DNA from: Epiperipatus broadwayi | Taxonomy: Eukaryota; Onychophora; Udeonychophora; Euonychophora; Peripatidae | Direction: 5' to 3' | Length of the DNA: 64,000 nt | Assembly (NCBI GenBank): GCA_028023455.1 | Contig: JAQFVV010012446.1 | Coordinates: forward strand, 3,160,001 to 3,224,000 | Part shown: in pieces, positions 44,820-55,075 of the stretch | How positions within the stretch are numbered: position 1 is the first letter of the stretch | How the letters are laid out: each line of letters opens with the position of its first letter | Translations under genes and position numbers: made by a program | Notes under the pieces: generated by a model | What the model was told of the DNA's origin: nothing | Seen by the model: the letters and a program-made list of their open reading frames with translations, nothing else | Databases searched by the model: none

Positions 44820-45480
44820 TATAGGCTGATGCAATAGCTCGTAGGGGGGTAGTTTAATTGGCTGAAAGGGGACCATAGGTGCTATCTACTAGGTGGGAAA
44901 AGTCAGTCGCTCCTGAGCAGTCCAAGCAGGCAGACCATAGACTTTGAAAAAAAAAAAACAACTAAAAATCACTCATGATCAGTCCAAGCAGGCAGACCGT
45001 AGATTTCGGGAGAAAATCAAAGTTGCTTATGAGCAGTCTAAGGAAGTAGTAAGATCCGATATTATATCACTGTGAAGAAATGCCTAATAATAAAAATGGA
45101 TTTTGAAACTCAACCAGATCCGATATTACATTATCGTAAAGAAAGTTAAAGCCGAATTAAAAAGAAGAAAGGTGAGAAAGTGGTAATAAAATCAGTCGTG
45201 TTAAAACCAATCTACTGACAAGAAGTATAACTATAAATCTTCGAACAAGTACCTATTAGAGATGGCCGTTATAGTTGTCCCAGTAAACAAAAAAACCATG
45301 GAGTAGGTCACCAGCAGCAGTACACCGCCAGTTCATCCCTGAAGCCCTACAATGTCTTAAAAGAAGCCACCCAAGACCTGATAACAAGGACTTTTTGATA
45401 CGTGTAATGGAGAGGGACGCCCTGTCCGCCCTATAGAGTAGTTTGTGTGGTCCACTCGAAGCCGAACTTTATAATAGTTG
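44820..45480. repeat. Decayed element with short internal repeats, family unknown
   Basis: GAGCAGTCCAAGCAGGCAGACC near 44914 recurs near 44978 (GATCAGTCCAAGCAGGCAGACC) and in weaker form near 45031. AGATCCGATATTA occurs near 45052 and 45116. The sequence is less AT-rich than its surroundings. No intact frame or RT motif is visible. Confidence 0.4.
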
Positions 45481-48400
45481 TAAATACAGATAAGTTTAAA
45501 TCTCTTGAGATTTATTTATTCATTTATTTATTTTTTTATTCTATAACTCAGTAATATGTTTTTCTTATATACTCGTAACTATTTTTTTTTTATGTAATCT
45601 TTATATCACTTATATTACATAATAGTTGCATGCATGTCTCATTTAGATTCCCTACGTGAAGAATCTCTACCTCATAATCTTTTACTATAGTGATACCTTA
45701 CGTAGAGTGTCCTTTAGCCATATTATTTCTTATTAGGCATCATTTTATATGTTTAAAATAACTAAACGTAGAAGCGTCTCATGTATAAATATTTAAGCCC
45801 CAAAATCTAAAGATGCGTAAAATATTAATAATTTATTGATCCTAGAGGTAATCGGTAAACATGCATGGACACTAGGGTATTATTATTTTTTATGGATTAT
45901 AATACCTATATGAATTATGTTTCTATGGTGGGAAATTCATTACATACATTTGTGTCTTTAACTTATTTTTTTTGTGGGGAAAGGGATATAGGCCACCCCC
46001 ATTATGCAATTATTTTTTAAATGACATTTTCTTTGTGTAAATCTTTTTTGTAAATAGATGTTTAACCTAAGTACTATATATTTTTTTTAATTATATAAAA
46101 TCTTTAACCTAATAAAACATTTAAAAGTTATAATAAAGAGTAAATTTTTTTTTATTAAAAAAAAATGGTTTGCCACTCTTATTTGCTTAGTTCAAATTAC
46201 TTATTCATCATTAGCACGTAACCGAAGTTTTTTCAAGTAAACGGATCGAACCAGTCATTAACCTGAGATAGGGAAAATAAATTATGAGCTAGATAGGGAT
46301 AACTTACCGGGGGGTTATATTGTCTCACATTTTATGTCCCGAATATATATATATTTTTTCTTATGATATATAACTATGGTCATTTTATTTGCACACTCTC
46401 TCGGGAAGGAAAAGGGAGGGTCAACAATACATTTCTTTGTCGGGGGTGACGCTAAAGGCTAAATAAAAATATTTTAGTACTTTTAAAGGTGTGTAAATTA
46501 AAGGAGTGATCACCGTTAGTTAATCGGACTAGTGTGGGATGATATAACAGGGAAGGTTCCGATTGACCTCATTTCTTTTTGGGTTATATCTCCTTCCTCT
46601 AATACTTTTTTTTGGGATATTTGCTTTTCATATTGTACCGAGACAAAGTCGGTACAGGTATATACGCACACACACGAGCAATGTAAACACGCTATATTTT
46701 TTCTCTTCTTTCACTTTCAACTTATGATAAAAAAAATAAATGTAGTTTTCTTTCAATGCGTTATAAAATACACTGTAAAATAAAATGCTAATATTTCTGA
46801 TTAAATAATTAAGGCTTTCATACAACCTATTATAATAATATTCTCTAAAAAGAAAGAAAAAATAAAATATAAAATACTACTAATATGCCATTTTAAATCT
46901 CAATAAGTGATTTCTCCTTGTATATGCCGCGGGGGTAATTAAAAGGGGTTTTGTTTTAGATTATAACTGTAGTGAAAGTTAAAAGCTTATAGAAGTGATT
47001 TGGAGACAGATTAAATGCTCGACTTTTAAACTAATGTAAGTTAAATTGTTCTCTTAAAACACGCACACATGTATGCATAAAAGGTGTGAATAAGTATGAA
47101 TTTTTCTAACTGAGATTGTAATATGAGATTGCATAAACCTAAGATTGCCTCAAGCATATGGATTGAGTGGACATTACGTAGGACACGGACCCCAACGACA
47201 ACTCAAAGAATATTGAACTCTGGGTGGAGATTCGATCCTCAGATAATAACCAACCCATATAAATATGAATCTAAATCTAAAGAAAGTCTTTTTACATTCT
47301 TTGTTTTGTTTTGCTTATGCTTATAGTTTTTTTAAATTCCTCCGGAAGCTACAACTAGAACTTTTCTTTTTTTTTTTGCTATCCGGTTTATCCAATATGA
47401 TCACTGTGAAATTAACATTTAGAGCGTCGATCGTCATGATGGGCTAGAAACACTTCAGTGATTGACCGACGCTCCGCCGCCAGAACATCTCCACAGCTAT
47501 GAATGATCAACAACAATACCGTCCGAACATAGTGCTCCAATCAGTCTAAGGACGCTGTTCCGTTTAATATACAAGAATCGTCCAAACATACTACGCTGAA
47601 CTTATACGAAATGAATAACCATGTATTATGGAAACATCATCTATCAGGTTCGAACCCTCACCAAATTAGAAGCAGCAGAAGACTAAGCAAAATCCTAGGT
47701 AAACATTTTTTTTTATAATGCTTCCATTCATTCTTTACGTAAACTTAAAAGGCAATCTCATAATTAATTAAATTCGACTTTCGTAAAACAAATATAAAAT
47801 GATCCGTAATCTCTCATATATTAAATCTTATTATTTTTATCTCAACTTTCGTAAATAAAATTATCAGACGCTACATAGTCCATCATATTTAAACCTTAGG
47901 ACTTTTCCAGTTATGAACTTTGATCCTAATTATTATTTTCTTTCGCAGATAAATTATAACACACACCTACTTTCAAAATGTAAAAGAGGAAATATATTTT
48001 ATCAGCCATGTTTATTATGCATAATATGTTCTTTTCTGTGCGAGTGCGAGAATGCGCGTATGTGCGTGCAAATAAAGCTATTAATCAATGTTTCATTTTT
48101 TTATAATCAATAAATTTTTTATCTAAACTAGTCGAGCATTCCTCCAATCATTTTCTATAATTAAATATTTTTTTTTTTTGAAGATTATTATTAGTGTTAG
48201 CATTTATTCATGCAATTAATTATTTTATTTTTAAATTTGTCTTTCTTATATTTTTTATCTCTTTTAAATTTCATTCATAAACATCGTGCCGTAAGTCACG
48301 ATATTTACTTATTAGATAGTTAACATAGGTTTAAGAGTTGGGAGGGCCTATTATTAATAAATATAAGCAAATGTCAATAGAGCTAGTATAAATAATTCTA

Positions 48401-48827
48401 TTGGATTGTACGATAAAAGGGGGGATGATATTATAAGCGGCTAGTTGTTTATTCTAATGATGCCTTAACCGAACATTCGTATTAGTTATAAATAACCAAT
48501 GATCCCGTCCAATGCTTGGACCGATCTGTTAATCAACCGACCTTCTTATCCATTGGTTAATATTGTGTCATTTGCCAGAATAATATTCTTGAAGGCAATC
48601 ATATCGCGACCCTGAGTGACCCCTATTGGTCCATGCTGGGAGTTTGAGCTTATGGGCAGGGATTAGACTTCAAAATCGTTTTGATATGACGTAAGGTGAT
48701 GCGAGAAATTAAATTATGATGTGATGTGATGTATTATGGCTTCTCCTTAAACGAAGTCAAGAATATCTCAGCAATTAAGCCCAGATAAACCTGTTAGCCA
48801 CTTTCTTTTACATTCCCCACTCTAAAT
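45481..48827. other. Anonymous stretch, older and less repetitive
   Basis: No gene is recognised. Scattered GC-richer patches occur, e.g. GATAGGGATAACTTACCGGGGGG near 46293 and ACCGACGCTCCGCCGCC near 47465. TGGAGATTCGATCCTCAG near 47225 resembles a tRNA T-arm without the rest. Frames of 60-83 codons here show no domain. Confidence 0.4.
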
Positions 48828-49256
48828 TTACCCATAATCTGCTCTATCCCATTTCCACAACATAATTTTTGTCAACTCTATAACCTTTATATCTAAATCC
48901 CCCTTATCTTTTCCCAAACCTAGCATAAAAACCAATAATTCACTTTCTGTATAATCACTCTTTTCATATTTATTTTTCCACAACTTCATTATATGTACCC
49001 TTTCTGTTTTCAAACATTTACATTCAATTAACAAATGCCTAATATTTTCAATTCCTTCCTTACATAATTTACAAAATAAATCACCCATATTTTTCCATTT
49101 ACATGTATATTCTTTTGTAGCTAAAGATCCCGTTCGAGCCTTAAACAATAAACTACTTTCCTTACTATTATCATATATTAACTCACACCTAATATTCTGT
49201 TTATTTCTATATATATTTAAACTCTTTTTACTCTCCATACTATTTCTCCATCTCAA
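48828..49256 (-). pseudogene. LINE C-terminal zinc-knuckle fragment (142 codons)
   Basis: The open frame contains S-S-L-L-F-K-A-R-T-G-S-L, then C-K-L-C-K-E-G-I-E-N-I-R-H-L-L-I-E-C, a C-x2-C-x8-H-x4-C knuckle. L-x-x-E-R and W-x-W-D-R-A-D-Y-G follow at the end. This is the pattern of the C-terminal tail after the RT of several non-LTR retrotransposon clades (Jockey/CR1/I-like), not of the RTE elements above. No RT is visible upstream (49257-49500), so it is either a fragment or a 5'-truncated copy. The frame is clean, which suggests it is not extremely old. Confidence 0.65.
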
Positions 49257-49829
49257 ATCAAATCATCGTATCTGGCGCCCTCTTGTGTTGATAATGGACA
49301 ACTATTGATATAAGAAAAATAAATAAATCTTTACGCTGTATCATGTTTGTTTTGGAGCTCACAATCCCTTTTAGGAACGGTTTAATAGGGAGCGGGTGCA
49401 AAGGGGATAGAAGGGGACGGTAGAATATTTAACCATCAATATCGCAAGGGAATTACTATCGTTATTTCATCTCATTACGTACGTCACTTTCATGCCCGGT
49501 GCGTATGTGGGTCGAAAGATTTATAAGACCATAAAGGGTGAAATGACAGACCAGTACAATATATATATAGCTACACTGAATGACAGCTGCAATAGTCATC
49601 AAGCATTAAAAATGTCATCCTACTTTGCTATTTCCATTTCATTTAGATATGAACTTTTAGTGCAGAATGACACATTTCTTGTTTTCAGATAACTTTACTG
49701 AATTACAAATCAATATATTTCACATATTACAGATTTGTAAAAGAGTGTCTTTTGAATATGAAAGGATTTACTCATTGACATCTACTGCTAAACTGAATAA
49801 TGCATTTATGGTTAGATATTAGAAATGTT
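49257..49829. other. Anonymous stretch
   Basis: GC-richer text near 49370-49550 (GGAGCGGGTGCAAAGGGGATAG) may be the edge of an old element. The 66-codon frame at 49492 has no known domain. Confidence 0.4.
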
Positions 49830-50466
49830 GCTATATTTTAAGATGTGATATGTTGGACTATTTCCATCATTTATGAGTGAATGTTGAATGTATAGAAAAT
49901 TTTAAACTTTATTTAAACTTTCCAAATACAAACAACTTGTTAGTAATAACACCCAAATAGACAATACTGGTTAGTAATTACACAACGTTTTGAGTAGTAT
50001 TATTCTCCACTCTTCTTCAGGTGTTGCTGGCCTATATGAACAGTGACAATATTCGCTTAGAAGTTGAATTCGCACCTTTAGATTCTTGAATATTGAATTT
50101 AAGGCAAACGCTCTACCAACTGAGCTATTCTGAGCCTTTGACAGAATAGCTCAGTTGGTAGAGCCTCTGACAGCTCAGTTGGTAGAGTGTTTGCCTTAAA
50201 TTCAATATTCAAGAATCTAAAGATGCGAGTTCAACCTCTAAGCGAATATTGTCACTGTGCATATAGGCCAGCAACACCTGAAGAAGAGTCGAGAATACTA
50301 CTACTCAAAACATGTAATTACTAATCTGTATTGTCTATTTGTGTGTTATTACTCACAAGTTGTTTGTATTTGGAAAGTTTAAATAAAGTTTAAAATTTTC
50401 TATACATTCAACATTCACTCATAAATAATGGAAATAGTCCAACATATCACATCTGATAATATACCA
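49830..50466. mobile_element. Palindromic element with tRNA-like centre and hammerhead-like cores
   Basis: The arms, about 310 bp each, mirror closely from AGATGTGATATGTTGGAC to GTCCAACATATCACATCT. Toward the centre each arm carries a tRNA-like head: AATAGCTCAGTTGGTAGAGC (box A) and GCGAGTTCAACCTC (box B-like) on the plus arm (50150-50240), mirrored on the minus arm. Box A is also repeated at 50180-50195. Outside the head, each arm has CAACACCTGAAGAAGAG..TACTACTCAAAAC (plus 50272-50318, minus 49981-50026). It looks like two tRNA-derived SINEs head to head. The single arm at 9.64 kb and the fragment at 15.05 kb belong to the same family. Confidence 0.75.
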
Positions 50467-51269
50467 TCATTATAAACCTTCAGACAAATATGCTGCTATA
50501 TCTTTTCTGAAAATACATTTCTAGCATAGAATTCCAAACGCAAATTTTCAATTTTATATGTTGGGTGCAGTTGTGAATCAATATGAATTAAAAGGATTTA
50601 CAATTCAATTTTTTCATTGACATATACATTAAGGAAATAGTTGACTTTGAAATGTACTCGGAAAATAGATTTTGAATTCATAGTTTGAAATAATGATAAT
50701 GTATTTTTTTTGTATTATTAGGTTAAACTGCTATTCAGTTTGACTAGTATGACAAAAAAAAAAAAAATCAAGTTATTTTTCTTCTAAAGAATCAAAAACA
50801 GATATAGTAAAATAATATTAATTTGTTGCTAAAACTAAGAGAATATACTATTAATAAAAGGCATTTCATCTCTTTTTCATACACTAAACTGAATTACTAT
50901 TTAATTATAAATGGCATTTTTGTTTATGTAATAAATCCTCAATCCATTGTTTTACAAGGGGATTAGAAAAAATGAACTTTAGATATGGAAAAATAATAGA
51001 AGAAACAGATAAAGACAACTTAATGCTTGTTATTCCTTGTTTAAATATCAATAAAGTACAACATAAACAGTAGGATAAATGCACATGTAGTCATTGAATT
51101 CAAAATATTACTCACCTATTATTTGATAAAGTTTGTACATGTATATATTCAACATAATTATAATGTATAAATAATTTTAATATCAGAATAATTTCATATT
51201 TTAAAAAATTGGAGTTAATATTAATTATATTAAAAAAAGTTTAGCATCTCCTTTTTACACAATTTAATG
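50467..51269. other. Anonymous AT-rich stretch
   Basis: An A-run followed by ATCAAGTTATTTTT near 50755 resembles the left end of the 10-kb hammerhead family but has nothing else in support. Confidence 0.4.
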
Positions 51270-51382
51270 TAATCTTTGGTTCTTGTGTTCCCCTTGTAAT
51301 GCAGCCGCAAGAGGCCCTGTTTTCCGTGGCAACACAGAAATATTCAGATTAGGGGGCCAAAAGCAGACGACGCAAGTTCCAG

Positions 51383-51400
51383 CCACTAGATGGCGCTGTT
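51383..51400 (+). promoter_or_regulatory. CTCF-like motif 1
   Basis: CCACTAGATGGCGCTGTT resembles the CTCF core (CCACNAGRKGGCGC), including the TAGATGGCGC form preferred in several invertebrates. Binding is inferred from sequence only. Confidence 0.55.
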
Positions 51401-51462
51401 CACCATGCGTGCGCACAGAAACATGCCAAGTAGGGCCAAAAGCAGACGACGCAAAGTTCCAG

Positions 51463-51480
51463 CCGCTAGATGGCGCTGTT
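51463..51480 (+). promoter_or_regulatory. CTCF-like motif 2
   Basis: CCGCTAGATGGCGCTGTT is the second copy, 80 bp downstream in the same orientation. The one base that differs (A to G) falls at a position where both are allowed in CTCF sites. Confidence 0.55.
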
Positions 51481-51582
51481 CACCATGCATACACACAGAA
51501 ACATTATGCCAAGTAGCAGCCAGCACTACTGCCCACTGTTACCCATAGGTAAACCGATCCAGGGGAACACAAGAACCTAATC

Positions 51583-52522
51583 TTTTTTTATAACTCTTTT
51601 TTTATTTTGCTTACAGTTTCAACTGTCCTGCAGTCTTCATCAGAGCTACAACATTTAATCATAATTATATAACCATTATTTTATATCCATATTAATATTC
51701 ATATTTTATATTACCATTCATAATCATTTTTAACTTTAACTCTATAGCTTTGCTTCTCTTATTTCTTAACTACATTTTCTTATTATTTATTACTTATTTT
51801 TATTTTCATTGTATTTCTATTTTTTATCTTATTCTATATTATTTATCATTCAACATTTATTCCTTAATACATCATTACAACCTTTCCATTTTATATATAT
51901 TTATTCCCTAATATCTTGCATTATCTTTTATTATCTTATATATTTATTCCTTTATTAATATTCCTATTTTATTCATACTCTTATCTCTATTTTTATTTTC
52001 CTATTATCATTTTTTATTTTTTCATTTCACTTACCTTTCTATACATTTCATTTCTCTCTTTACAACTGTGACTAATTTTTTTTAACAGTTACAATTGTAA
52101 AAAGAGAAGTGAAACTTATAAAAAGGTAAGTGAAATGAAAAAATAAAAAATAATACGAAAATAAAAATAGATATATAAAATAATAAAAGATATTATGGAA
52201 TAAATATATATAAAAAATAAAATGGAATGGTTGTAATTATGTACTAAGGAATAACAGTGGAATGATAGAAAATATAGAATAAGATAAAAAAAAATAGGAA
52301 TAAAAGGAAATAAAAAATAATAAGAAAATGTAAATAAGAAATAGGAGAAGCAATGCTATAGAATTAAAGTTAAAATGATTATGAATGGTAATCTAAAATA
52401 TGTATATTAATAGGTATATAAAATAATGGTTATATAATTAATTATGTTTAAATGTTGTAGCTCAGATAAAGACTGCAGGACAGTCGAAACTGTAAGCAAA
52501 ATAAAGGAGTCATAAAAAAGTT
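51583..52522. mobile_element. 0.94-kb palindrome with hammerhead-like cores at both ends
   Basis: Arms of about 440-480 bp mirror each other around a centre near 52080 (CACTTACCTTTCTATAC.. against ..TAAAAAGGTAAGTG). Near each end is AGCTCTGATGAAGACTGCAGGACAGTTGAAACTGTAAGC (minus strand 51608-51648). The plus-strand counterpart at 52458-52498 has CTCAGATAA, a damaged core. Stem II (GACTG/CAGTC) is well paired. Beyond this the arms are AT-rich and diverged by several percent. It starts at the MITE's right target duplication, so one inserted next to the other. It is the same family as 16.0-16.26 kb. Confidence 0.7.
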
Positions 52523-53047
52523 TGCATGAAAGTGTGTAACAGGAGATGATAACAAATTTTTAATATACTGTATATGAATATATGAAGAGAAATGCAAAAA
52601 TGGAAAAGATATAAGAATATTAATTATACCGATTAATTACAGCAAAATATTGAGAAATATTTTATTAAAAACAATAATCTTATTTTATTTAATTTTACAA
52701 ATAAAAGAAAAAAAATTAAATCAACTACTTACAAAAAAAAATTTCTGTCATTTCCTTTGCAAAAACTTTACACCTGCTCTCATATGTTCATACAGGTATC
52801 CTATGATAATTTAAAACAATTAAAGCATTATCATGAAACAAAAACAGAACTTGGCACTTTCATTGTGATTTTGAGTATGACAATTGCGATTAATTTTTAC
52901 AAAGTTAGTAAACATAAATTAGCTGTTTTCTTACAATAAGGCACTTTTTTACATTCCAAAATGAAATGCTAAATTAAAAAAAAAAAATTGAAAGATATTA
53001 ACTAATAATGAAATACTGTATATACAAAAGGTGTTTTTTTTCTCTTC

Positions 53048-53262
53048 TGGATAATTGTAGTATTCACATGGGCATTCATACAGAAAAAGGAGTCTATATA
53101 ATTTAAATTTAGCTTTTATTAATGTTTAGCATACTTTGGATAAATAGCCTGATTTCAATAAATTTTATCGAAAGCATGGTAAGTATTAATAAAAGCTACA
53201 TTTAAATTTTATAGACTCCCTTTTCTGTATGAATGTCCAAAACATTTATGTGAATATTACAA
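53048..53262. repeat. Foldback, ~90-bp arms
   Basis: TATTCACATGGGCATTCATACAGAAAAAGGAGTCTATATAATTTAAAT is mirrored by ATTTAAATTTTATAGACTCCCTTTTCTGTATGAATGTCC..ATGTGAATA. The centre includes TTTGGATAAATAGCCTGATTTC. It has no coding content. Confidence 0.75.
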
Positions 53263-54690
53263 TGAAATAAAAAATATATATACATTTTGGAAACTTGTAA
53301 GATTATGGTGTAATATACTTTAATTTTATTATTTATAATTAATATTTATAAATATTTAATTACTAGAACATTATTCAATGATGAGTAAATTAATTATAAA
53401 ATGAGATAAAATAATAAATTTTGATATTCTATGGGTAGATTTCAATCAGTGTTTGCAGAATATTCAATTATTCATAATGGATGTTTTTGCTTTGATGATG
53501 TTTTTATTTTACATGTGGAAAACAATTTTTTAAAAAAGAAAAATCTAAGTTATATTTTATAAATACTAATGTGCATAAATTATAAAAAATTGTCCATTCA
53601 TGTGTGAATATTTGGGTTGTGTGATTTTAAAGAGATTTGTTGTTGTTTTTTTAAATTTTAACTATTAAATCCTATTCAGGAAGATGTACATGCCATAAAG
53701 TGGCTATAGTTATTATTTTATTATTTTTATATTGGTATACTGAATATTGTAGAGTTTATTCCATAGTTTATATATATATATAAATATGATAACTAGATTT
53801 GTTAATAATGTATGTAATAAAATTATAGGTTGAGAAATGATCAATGCAAGAAAAATTATTGATATTTACATATATTGTGAAAATTCCAAAACCTAAAAAA
53901 AAATGGGCAAAATATGGGGAAACAATGGATCAAGGTTTCATTTTCCTATATATTAAATAATAAATGTAATGTATAAAAATAATAGCTTTTATAAACAACG
54001 TATTATATTATATGGAACCGCAAAATAGTATTTAAATTTTACTTTAAATCTATGGTGTAATTTACTACATATATATGTCGAATATTTTTACTTAAGAGTA
54101 GATTTACATATAATTGAACTTGTTTATGTAGTAATTGATTATCATAAATTCTATCTCAAACAAAAAAAAAGTTTGCTTTTATCTAAGAATTATAAATATG
54201 TTAGAATTCTGTCAATAATAGAATCTAAGAATAACTTTTATTGTAATATAGAAAAGTTCTTTGATGCTTAAATGTAATTTATTATTGACATTTGGTGAAT
54301 GAATCTCTAAAACTAAATAACATGATTAGCTTACAATATATTTAAATTTAATGGCATTCCTAACAATAAATTATATAAAGCTTTAAATAGTGGACCCAGC
54401 CCTACACACACTTAAACCAGGTAAAAGATTTGTCCACTTTCATTTTTGATTCGTTTGCTCTTCAAAATCCATTCTTCCATTAGAATATATCATGAAAATT
54501 AATTGTTTTAGTCAATTATACCAATAACTATATATTATAATAATATAGGAGTTTTTTTAAACAGCTTGTGAATACAAACTTTCTACTAATTATAATTGTT
54601 TTAAAAATGAGAATGAAATTTAGCATGACAAAATAATATAAAAATTTTTAAAATATAGCTTCCAGTTAGAACATATCATTGTTTATTATT
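53263..54690. other. Anonymous AT-rich stretch
   Basis: Nothing recognised. Confidence 0.4.
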
Positions 54691-55075
54691 ATCATTTTCA
54701 ACCAATATCGATCTACTGTAGGATTCAATCCAGTTTCTCGGATCCCTATTCTCTTTTCTTCATATCACACCAACAAACTTCCTTATTTCATCCATCTACT
54801 TCACATATGATCTCTTTCTAAGTCTTTGGCACTCTTTTAGAATACATTTAAAAGTTCAATTTGTCATCTCTTCTAGCAATATCTTCAACCCAACTTCTTT
54901 TCAGTCTTTTATTTCTTTCAATGATGTCAGTAATATCTGTTTGTTTTCGCATCCATGAGTTTTATTTTCTATCTATTTTTGTTGCTCGTAACATACATCT
55001 CTCCATATTTTGTTGAATGATCTGAAGTCTGTATTGCTTTTCTGTTAAATGTCAAATCTCAACAAAAGTTTTAGA
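54691..55075 (-). pseudogene. Old 3' fragment of an RTE LINE
   Basis: It aligns by eye with 35093-35480 over its whole length (ATCTACTGTAGGATTCAATCC, CCTTATTTCATCCATCTACTTCACATATG, TCATCTCTTCTAGCAATAT, ACATACATCTCTCCATATT). It has many substitutions and small indels, so it is older than the other LINE copies. It encodes the broken W-A-G-H-I region. Confidence 0.8.

Larger units (their letters stand above)
51270..51585 (+). mobile_element. 300-bp hAT-type MITE with two tandem CTCF-like motifs
   Basis: TAATCTTT is duplicated at 51270-51277 and 51578-51585 (8 bp, the hAT length). The ends are complementary: GGTTCTTGTGTTCCCCT and AGGGGAACACAAGAACC. The interior is much more GC-rich than the flanks and holds two ~79-80 bp tandem units starting GGGCCAAAAGCAGACGACGC. 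No transposase is encoded; the 77-codon frame merely reads through the repeats. It must depend on an autonomous relative, and its ends differ from those of the hAT at 36.8 kb. Confidence 0.88.

Noticed and set aside
51283-51516. 77-codon frame in the MITE
   Set aside because: It reads through the 80-bp tandem repeat and ends by chance; the element's ends and target duplication define it as non-coding.
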